DNA of 64,000 nucleotides. Origin: Modicisalibacter ilicicola DSM 19980. Its GTDB lineage: Bacteria; Pseudomonadota; Gammaproteobacteria; Pseudomonadales; Halomonadaceae. Positions 59,480 to 64,000 of the stretch are shown in pieces. A program made the position numbers and the translations under genes. The DNA lies in assembly GCF_900128925.1 (NCBI RefSeq), contig NZ_FQUJ01000016.1, positions 17,921 to 81,920 of the forward strand, in the 5' to 3' direction. The notes below the pieces were generated by a model that saw only the letters and a program-made list of their open reading frames with translations, was not told where the DNA came from and ran no database searches. Position 1 is the first letter of the stretch. Every line of letters starts with the position of its first letter.

Positions 59480-59977
59480 TCAGTGGCCACGAGAAAACCC
59501 ATCGGCGTCGTTGCGGGAAACCGTCCGAGAGTCCACTGCCAGCAGTATAGGATGGTGACGGCGACGATGCCGCTGAAGCCAGTGGTGGCTCAACAGGCAA
59601 CCGCCGAGCAGTCCGGCCACGAACGTCAGCGGAACGCCGGCATGGGCCAGTGCCAGCGCCTCGGCGAGCCCACCAGCCAGAATGGCGGTCAGCAACGGCA
59701 GGCCATAGACGATCAGGGCACCTTGCAAGAAGCCCCTTGCCGGCACGCCCAGGCGAAGGTGATCGCCAATTCGCAGTGGCGTACTCGTATGGATCGGCAA
59801 TCGCGGCGCCCGCTTTCGCGCCAGCAGACCGGCACCGCAGCTTGGAGTGGTGCATCCGCCGCAGCCGGCCTGGGGCTTTGCCTCGACCCATGCCCCCCCG
59901 TCAAAGAGCGCGACGACCACGGCACGCTCCTCCAGCCATTGCGTCGAAGCCGGCGGCGACAGCCCCTGCTCGTTCAT
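59480..59977 (-). CDS. rseC: SoxR-reducing/RseC (MucC) family protein
   Basis: A 165-residue inner-membrane protein. The N-terminal cytoplasmic part carries a cysteine cluster CGGCTTPSCGAG (four-cysteine pattern, residues about 39-50) typical of RseC/RsxC-associated members. Two TM helices follow near 82-104 and 110-130, then a histidine/arginine-rich tail (HHWLQRHRRRHHP). It modulates sigma-E signalling together with RseB, and RseC proteins also help reduce SoxR. It overlaps rseB by 4 bp (ATGA). The 121-bp gap to degP shows no obvious promoter. Confidence 0.87.
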   Translation of the reverse strand: MNEQGLSPPASTQWLEERAVVVALFDGGAWVEAKPQAGCGGCTTPSCGAGLLARKRAPRLPIHTSTPLRIGDHLRLGVPARGFLQGALIVYGLPLLTAILAGGLAEALALAHAGVPLTFVAGLLGGCLLSHHWLQRHRRRHHPILLAVDSRTVSRNDADGFSRGH

Positions 59978-60975
59978 GGCCCGGGCTCTCGCTGGGCACG
60001 TTCGACGCTGCGGTACTGCAGCTGAGAGGCGACCCGATGCAGCACTTCGGGGGGCAGCTCACCCATCACCACGACCTGCATGACGCGATCGTTCATGCTC
60101 AGGTGTCGTACGGCGGCATGGGAGATGCCAAGGCGATGGAGGCCGGGCAACAATGCCTTGGAGCCTTCCTCCAGCGGCTCGACGAACAGGCTGAAACTCG
60201 ACAGACCGTCGCTGTACAGCCTGTGGCTCACGGTCTTTCCGGAGAAACCGGGGGACGGTGGGAGCGGTGCAAGCGTGTACCCCGCCGGCAACCATCCTGG
60301 CTGCCAAGGGCCCAGCGGCATGTCGTGCACTGGCTCGAGCGCGACCGGCTTGTCATAGAGTGTCGGCTTGTCCAGTTCCGTCATCTGGAAGGTTTCCAGG
60401 ATCTGCCCTTCGCCATCGATCAGGTTCTGCTTGAGGGGCAATCCGGTTTCCCTGTCGAGCCATAGGCGATGTCCATAACGAAACTCATCCAGCGGCTGGA
60501 CATCCAGGCGCATGCTGGAACGCCCGGCAATACGCTCTTCACCACCGAGAGTCAGGCGGTAGTAGCGTTCGACATGGTCAAGATCAGCCGCCTGCGAACC
60601 ACCCGCGGCCCGATTGATCAGAACCGCGTTGCGGCCGACACGGCCGTAACGCTCGTAGACGACCGCGGGGCCGTCCAGATAACTGGCCACCTCGCGCACG
60701 ACGCCATCATGAATTTCATGGACCAGAGCCAGGGTGCGCACCCCCTCTCGGCTGATACGCACGGCCCGCGCCTGGAATAGATAGCACTGACTGGCCAGCA
60801 TGCTGCGCTCGAGCCAATCGACGGGTGTTGTCGGCATTTCGGCTTCGGCCAGTCGTTGACAATCGAAGCTGTTATCGGTATCGGTGGAGGCGACGGCAGA
60901 AGGCGAAACCACCGTCGTCATGAGAAGCAGCAATGCGGCCCCCCCGAGAGCCGCTGTTCGAAGCGGCACCGCCAT
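59974..60975 (-). CDS. rseB: Sigma-E regulatory protein RseB (MucB)
   Basis: A periplasmic protein of 333 residues that binds RseA and protects it from proteolysis until it senses mislocalised lipids. The signal peptide PLRTAALGGAALLLLMTTVVSPSAVAS occupies residues 4-30. The MucB/RseB N-domain follows (LERSMLASQCYLFQARAVRISREGVRTLALVHEIHDGVVREVASYLDG), then YDKPVALEPVHDMPLGPWQPGWLPAGY and the C-domain FSLFVEPLEEGSKALLPG near 262. Start and rseA stop share one base (60975). Length and order match MucB. Confidence 0.9.
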   Translation of the reverse strand: MAVPLRTAALGGAALLLLMTTVVSPSAVASTDTDNSFDCQRLAEAEMPTTPVDWLERSMLASQCYLFQARAVRISREGVRTLALVHEIHDGVVREVASYLDGPAVVYERYGRVGRNAVLINRAAGGSQAADLDHVERYYRLTLGGEERIAGRSSMRLDVQPLDEFRYGHRLWLDRETGLPLKQNLIDGEGQILETFQMTELDKPTLYDKPVALEPVHDMPLGPWQPGWLPAGYTLAPLPPSPGFSGKTVSHRLYSDGLSSFSLFVEPLEEGSKALLPGLHRLGISHAAVRHLSMNDRVMQVVVMGELPPEVLHRVASQLQYRSVERAQREPGP

Positions 60976-61718
60976 CAGCGACTACCCAGCGTTTCCTGGG
61001 AAGAGGCACGCAGCAGGGGTATCCAGGCCTCGCCCGAACGATGGGCCGCGCCTTCGGCATGTCGCTCGAGATAGTTTTGCAGCAACCGCGCCTGTTCGCG
61101 TTCCGCTCGGGCAGACTGCCGCTGCTGGGGTGCCATGAACAACGGCATGTCGATATCTGCTCCTACCTCCATCAAGCCACTGCCGAGTGAGGACGGCGTG
61201 CGAAACGCAGGCAGCTCGGTCACGGAACGCGGGGGCAAGGAAGTGCCATTCGAAAGCGAGGCGGGCTGAGCGCCCTGGCCAGCGCCGGAACTCGCCTGAC
61301 GGGTCGTGGCACTGTCGGCACTGCTGCTGGCCATGTCGGGCGAGGTTCCGGAGTCACCACCGTTGTAGAACTGCACGCCGGTGATCACCATCAGGGAAAC
61401 CGCAGCTGCCACGGCGGCACTGCCGGCAAAGGACAAGCCACCCGAGCGGGCAGGCACGTCCTGGCGGGCAGGCCCGTCCTGGGAGGAGCCTTGGGGGGCC
61501 GGCTCGGTTTTGAGCGAAGCGAACACGCGTTCCGAGATATCGCTGGACACGTCGATGGAGTGATCACGATGCATCAGACTTCGCGCCAGATGATAGCGTC
61601 GCCACGCCTGAATATCGTCCGGTGCAGTGTCGGCGGTTTTCAACACACGACGTAATTCAAGCTCATCGCCTTCATTGTCCATCAACGCGGACAGCGACTC
61701 GCGCAAATTGTCCTTCAT
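60975..61718 (-). CDS. rseA: Anti-sigma-E factor RseA (MucA)
   Basis: A 247-residue inner-membrane anti-sigma factor. The cytoplasmic sigma-binding domain is RESLSALMDNEGDELELRRVL (residues 5-25) and WRRYHLARSLMHRD near 39-52. One TM helix (GSAAVAAAVSLMVITGVQFYN) lies near 98-118, and a periplasmic tail contains Gln- and Arg-rich segments (APQQRQSARAEREQARLLQNYLERHAEGAAH), which binds RseB. It is longer than MucA (about 195) because of low-complexity Ser/Ala/Pro stretches on both sides of the helix. A 193-bp gap separates it from rpoE. Confidence 0.9.
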   Translation of the reverse strand: MKDNLRESLSALMDNEGDELELRRVLKTADTAPDDIQAWRRYHLARSLMHRDHSIDVSSDISERVFASLKTEPAPQGSSQDGPARQDVPARSGGLSFAGSAAVAAAVSLMVITGVQFYNGGDSGTSPDMASSSADSATTRQASSGAGQGAQPASLSNGTSLPPRSVTELPAFRTPSSLGSGLMEVGADIDMPLFMAPQQRQSARAEREQARLLQNYLERHAEGAAHRSGEAWIPLLRASSQETLGSR

Positions 61719-61911
61719 CTCACACCCTCACATTCGACAAGACGAATAGCCGATAACGCTTCGGCTCATTATTATCGAAACACCGTTCTCTAAAGCCTGG
61801 ACACGAGTTCTGCCGTCAGACCTGTTTCCCCCCGCACCCGCAGGTGCGAACAACTCCTATGACGTCAGAACGAGCAGACAGTTCAGTGTTTTTCCAAAAA
61901 TTTCCGGCCAC
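61719..61911 (-). other. Long rpoE-rseA intergenic spacer
   Basis: This 193-bp spacer is unusual, since rpoE and rseA are normally nearly contiguous. It contains a GCACCTGC/GCGGGTGC imperfect hairpin near 61837-61854 and a CCGATAACGCTTCGGC hairpin near 61751-61766. I searched for a sigma-E promoter (GGAACTT, 16-17 bp, TCTGA): GGAAAAA and TCTGA occur but 19 bp apart, so no convincing promoter is claimed. No small open frame with a ribosome-binding site was seen. Confidence 0.4.
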
Positions 61912-62517
61912 TTACTCATGAATCACATCCTGGCTTCCCACGGTATCGAGCAACGGCTGAATATGCTTGTCCACGGCTTCCCTGGCACGAAAGATGCGTG
62001 AGCGCACCGTGCCCACGGGGCACTGCATGATGGCGGCGATATCCTCGTAGGAAAGACCATCGAGTTCCCGAAGCGTGATGGCAGTGCGCAGGTCTTCGGG
62101 GAGGCGTTCTATCGCTTCGAAAACGGCGGTTTCCAGTTGGTCCCGGGCAATGGAAGCTTCCGGTGTCTCGATGTCGGACAGACGGCCACTGTGATCCAAG
62201 ATCTCGGCATCCCCGATGTCCAGATCGCTTCCCGGTGGCCGACGCCCCTTGGACACCAGGTGATTCTTTGCCGTGTTGATCGCGATGCGGTACATCCAGG
62301 TGTAAAAGGCGCTTTCCGCCCGAAACTTGCCCAGGGCACGATAGGCCTTGATGAAGGCTTCCTGAGCGACGTCCTGGACTTCGGCATGGTCATGCACGTA
62401 GCGCCCGATGAGCCCGATGATCTTGTGCTGGTACTTCTTTACCAGCAGATCGAAGGCGCGGGTATCACCTTGCTGAGCGCGCTCCACGAGTTGCTGATCG
62501 GTTTCCCTGTTGCCCAT
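61912..62517 (-). CDS. rpoE: Extracytoplasmic sigma factor RpoE (AlgU)
   Basis: An ECF02-type sigma factor of 201 residues. Region 2: AFDLLVKKYQHKIIGLIGRYVHDHAEVQDVAQEAFIKAYRAL (residues about 19-60). Region 4: LPEDLRTAITLRELDGLSYEDIAAIMQCPVGTVRSRIFRAREAVDKHI (about 138-185), almost the same as AlgU/RpoE. It directs the envelope-stress response and should transcribe degP and this operon. The ATG follows GGGAGGGGCTGA. It is the first gene of rpoE-rseA-rseB-rseC-degP and divergent from aroG. Confidence 0.95.
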   Translation of the reverse strand: MGNRETDQQLVERAQQGDTRAFDLLVKKYQHKIIGLIGRYVHDHAEVQDVAQEAFIKAYRALGKFRAESAFYTWMYRIAINTAKNHLVSKGRRPPGSDLDIGDAEILDHSGRLSDIETPEASIARDQLETAVFEAIERLPEDLRTAITLRELDGLSYEDIAAIMQCPVGTVRSRIFRAREAVDKHIQPLLDTVGSQDVIHE

Positions 62518-62554
62518 TCAGCCCCTCCCGTACGGGCAAGTTGAAACACGTGAG

Positions 62555-62583
62555 ATAGCAGCGCACTGGTGCTGGATCGACAA
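62555..62583 (-). promoter_or_regulatory. Candidate housekeeping promoter of rpoE
   Basis: Minus strand: TTGTCG (62583-62578), 17-bp spacer, TGCTAT (62560-62555), 37 bp before the rpoE ATG. No sigma-E autoregulatory promoter was found in this interval. Confidence 0.4.
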
Positions 62584-62634
62584 GGTCTCTCCCATTGCAG
62601 TCATGTAGCAGACTCGTGGCAGGAGGCTGGTGGA

Positions 62635-62757
62635 ATGGCTGTGCATAGTGTTCCTGTTTCTCGGCATCGCATCAAGCCGTCCCAGCCGGATGGTACCGCG
62701 AATGACGAGGACGAACCGCCTCGAATCATTGATTTTTCCACGGGCGACAAGCGATAG
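62635..62757 (+). CDS. Possible 40-residue hypothetical protein
   Basis: A 40-codon frame, starting MAVHSVPVSRHRIKPSQPDG and ending in EPPRIIDFSTGDKR, between the divergent rpoE and the aroG gene. AGGAGG stands eight bases before the ATG, an ideal ribosome-binding site. The product is hydrophilic, acidic in the middle and without a membrane segment; I do not recognise it. The frame extends 22 codons upstream without a start signal. It would be co-transcribed with the DAHP synthase 43 bp downstream. Confidence 0.5.
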   Translation: MAVHSVPVSRHRIKPSQPDGTANDEDEPPRIIDFSTGDKR

Positions 62758-62800
62758 TAGACAACATTGCCCCTCAGCGCGAATCGTCACAGGTATCTGA

Positions 62801-63880
62801 ATGTCCGATCAACAGGTTAACAATCTCAACGTCCTCGCCCAGGACGTCCTGATCACGCCGGAAGCCTTGAAAAAGGAGATCCCGCTATCCCCGGCGGCGG
62901 AAAGGACCGTCATCGACGGTCGTCACACCATACAGCGCATCCTTGACGGCACTGACCCCCGGCTTTTGATGGTCGTGGGCCCCTGCTCGATTCATGATGT
63001 CGAGGCCGCCCGGGACTACGCGCGCCACCTGAAGCGCCTGGCGGACGAGGTCAGCGATAGCCTCTATATCGTGATGCGGGTCTATTTCGAGAAGCCCCGC
63101 ACTACCGTGGGCTGGAAAGGTTTGATCAACGATCCGCATCTCAACGGTTCCTTCGAGATCGAGGAAGGCCTGCATATCGCGCGCCGCCTGCTCGTGGAAC
63201 TCTCCGAGATGGGGCTGCCCCTGGCCACCGAAGCGCTCGACCCCATTTCTCCCCAGTACCTACAGGACTGCATCAGCTGGTCGGCGGTGGGCGCCCGCAC
63301 CACCGAGTCCCAGACCCATCGGGAGATGGCCTCCGGGCTCTCTTGCCCGGTCGGCTTCAAGAACGGTACCGACGGCAGCCTGGACGTCGCGATCAACGCC
63401 CTGCAGTCCGTGGCCCACTCCCACAACTTTCTCGGCATCGACCAGGCCGGCCAGGTCGCGATCATTCGCACCCGCGGCAATGCCTACGGTCATGTGGTGC
63501 TGCGCGGCGGCAACGGCAAGCCCAACTACGACAGCGTCAGCGTGACCCTGGCCGAACAGGAGCTGAAGAAGGCCGGCCTCAAGGCCAACATCATGATCGA
63601 CTGCTCCCATGCCAATTCCAACAAGGACCCTGCCCTGCAGCCCCTGGTGATGGAAAACGTCACCAACCAGATCCTCGAGGGCAATCATTCGATCATGGGA
63701 CTGATGGTCGAGTCCCACCTGGGCTGGGGCAGCCAGAAGATGCCCGAGGATCGCAGTCAGTTGCAGTATGGCGTGTCGATCACCGATGCCTGCATCGACT
63801 GGGATACCACGGAAAGAACCTTCCACGACATGGCCGAGAAGCTCCGCCCGGTGCTGGGCCAGCGTCGGGACGCGGCCTGA
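62801..63880 (+). CDS. aroG: 3-deoxy-7-phosphoheptulonate (DAHP) synthase, class I
   Basis: First enzyme of the shikimate pathway, condensing PEP and erythrose 4-phosphate; 359 residues. Motifs are VVGPCSIHDVEAARDYA near 59, RVYFEKPRTTVGWKGLINDP near 92-111, GARTTESQTHREMASGLSCPVGFKNGTDG near 164-192, and the metal/substrate segment DCSHANSNKD near 267-276. It is an AroF/AroG/AroH paralog; which amino acid inhibits it cannot be decided safely from reading alone, so the symbol is by family. The ATG follows CACAGGTATCTGA. Confidence 0.92.
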   Translation: MSDQQVNNLNVLAQDVLITPEALKKEIPLSPAAERTVIDGRHTIQRILDGTDPRLLMVVGPCSIHDVEAARDYARHLKRLADEVSDSLYIVMRVYFEKPRTTVGWKGLINDPHLNGSFEIEEGLHIARRLLVELSEMGLPLATEALDPISPQYLQDCISWSAVGARTTESQTHREMASGLSCPVGFKNGTDGSLDVAINALQSVAHSHNFLGIDQAGQVAIIRTRGNAYGHVVLRGGNGKPNYDSVSVTLAEQELKKAGLKANIMIDCSHANSNKDPALQPLVMENVTNQILEGNHSIMGLMVESHLGWGSQKMPEDRSQLQYGVSITDACIDWDTTERTFHDMAEKLRPVLGQRRDAA

Positions 63881-63905
63881 AACTCGTTGCACGGCCCTGC
63901 GACAA

Positions 63906-63933
63906 CGGGCCTGCCGCACCATCGGCGGGCCCG
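63906..63933 (+). terminator. Hairpin after the DAHP synthase gene
   Basis: CGGGCCTGCCG (63906-63916), a six-base loop, and CGGCGGGCCCG (63923-63933) form an 11-bp stem with one G-U pair, 25 bp after the stop. A T-containing tail (CTTGCCTTGCTC) follows but no uninterrupted run. The last 67 bases of the window show nothing recognisable. Confidence 0.6.
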
Positions 63934-64000
63934 CTTGCCTTGCTCAGGGGTCAACGAGGGAGTCAGGTGGGATCAACCTTGTACCACGCCATCGATTTCA

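Noticed and set aside
61719-62634. Sigma-E autoregulatory promoter for rpoE or rseA
   Set aside because: Half-matches to GGAACTT and TCTGA exist but at wrong spacing (19 bp) or too close to the start codon.

Overview
The window looks like chromosomal DNA of a GC-rich marine or halophilic gammaproteobacterium, most likely a member of the Halomonadaceae. Three things point there: the barA/gacS-cysM-rlmD-relA-mazG and rpoE-rseABC-degP-lepA-lepB-rnc-era-recO-pdxJ gene orders, a DddD-type dimethylsulfoniopropionate (DMSP) catabolic operon of the kind known from Halomonas, and GTAGGAGC-type REP palindromes. No rRNA, tRNA, CRISPR array, integrase or transposase gene was seen.

Layout. 1-6.1 kb: leucine/isovalerate catabolism (liuB, liuC, liuD, liuE), interspersed with REP elements, including four tandem copies of an 83-bp unit between liuD and liuE. 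6.3-9.9 kb: one AT-rich gene for a 1197-residue beta-solenoid-like membrane protein of unknown function. 9.9-17.3 kb: a minus-strand operon dddC-dddA-dddD-dddR (DMSP to DMS plus 3-hydroxypropionate, then malonate semialdehyde, then acetyl-CoA). It is bracketed by two 169-bp direct repeats made of the 3' end of the neighbouring nnrU-like gene; the left copy is a gene remnant. 17.1-31.2 kb: nnrU-like and macrodomain genes, an ABC exporter, a diguanylate cyclase, a MoxR/VWA pair, and a SatD-like/DUF3307/amidase operon preceded by a LexA-type box and four phased palindromes. Then come proS, a lytic transglycosylase, a GGDEF/EAL protein, a 40-codon membrane-protein gene behind a textbook FNR/Anr site, and rfaH.

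31.3-40.8 kb: an AmpG-like permease, a SEC-C protein, an unrecognised 2-TM protein, an ABC1-family kinase, topoisomerase III and a ketopantoate reductase. 40.9-49.0 kb (minus): cysM-rlmD-relA-mazG-ppc, tightly packed, divergent from the barA-like hybrid kinase (49.2-51.9 kb). 51.9-62.5 kb (minus): the envelope-stress operon rpoE-rseA-rseB-rseC-degP, followed by lepA-lepB-rnc-era-recO-pdxJ. 62.6-63.9 kb (plus): a possible 40-codon gene and a class I DAHP synthase.

The most notable items are the repeat-bracketed DMSP cassette, the SOS-box/palindrome array in front of the SatD-like gene, the Anr-controlled micro-gene (possibly a cbb3-oxidase small subunit) and the large AT-rich solenoid protein. 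All family assignments were made by reading motifs; no database search was run.
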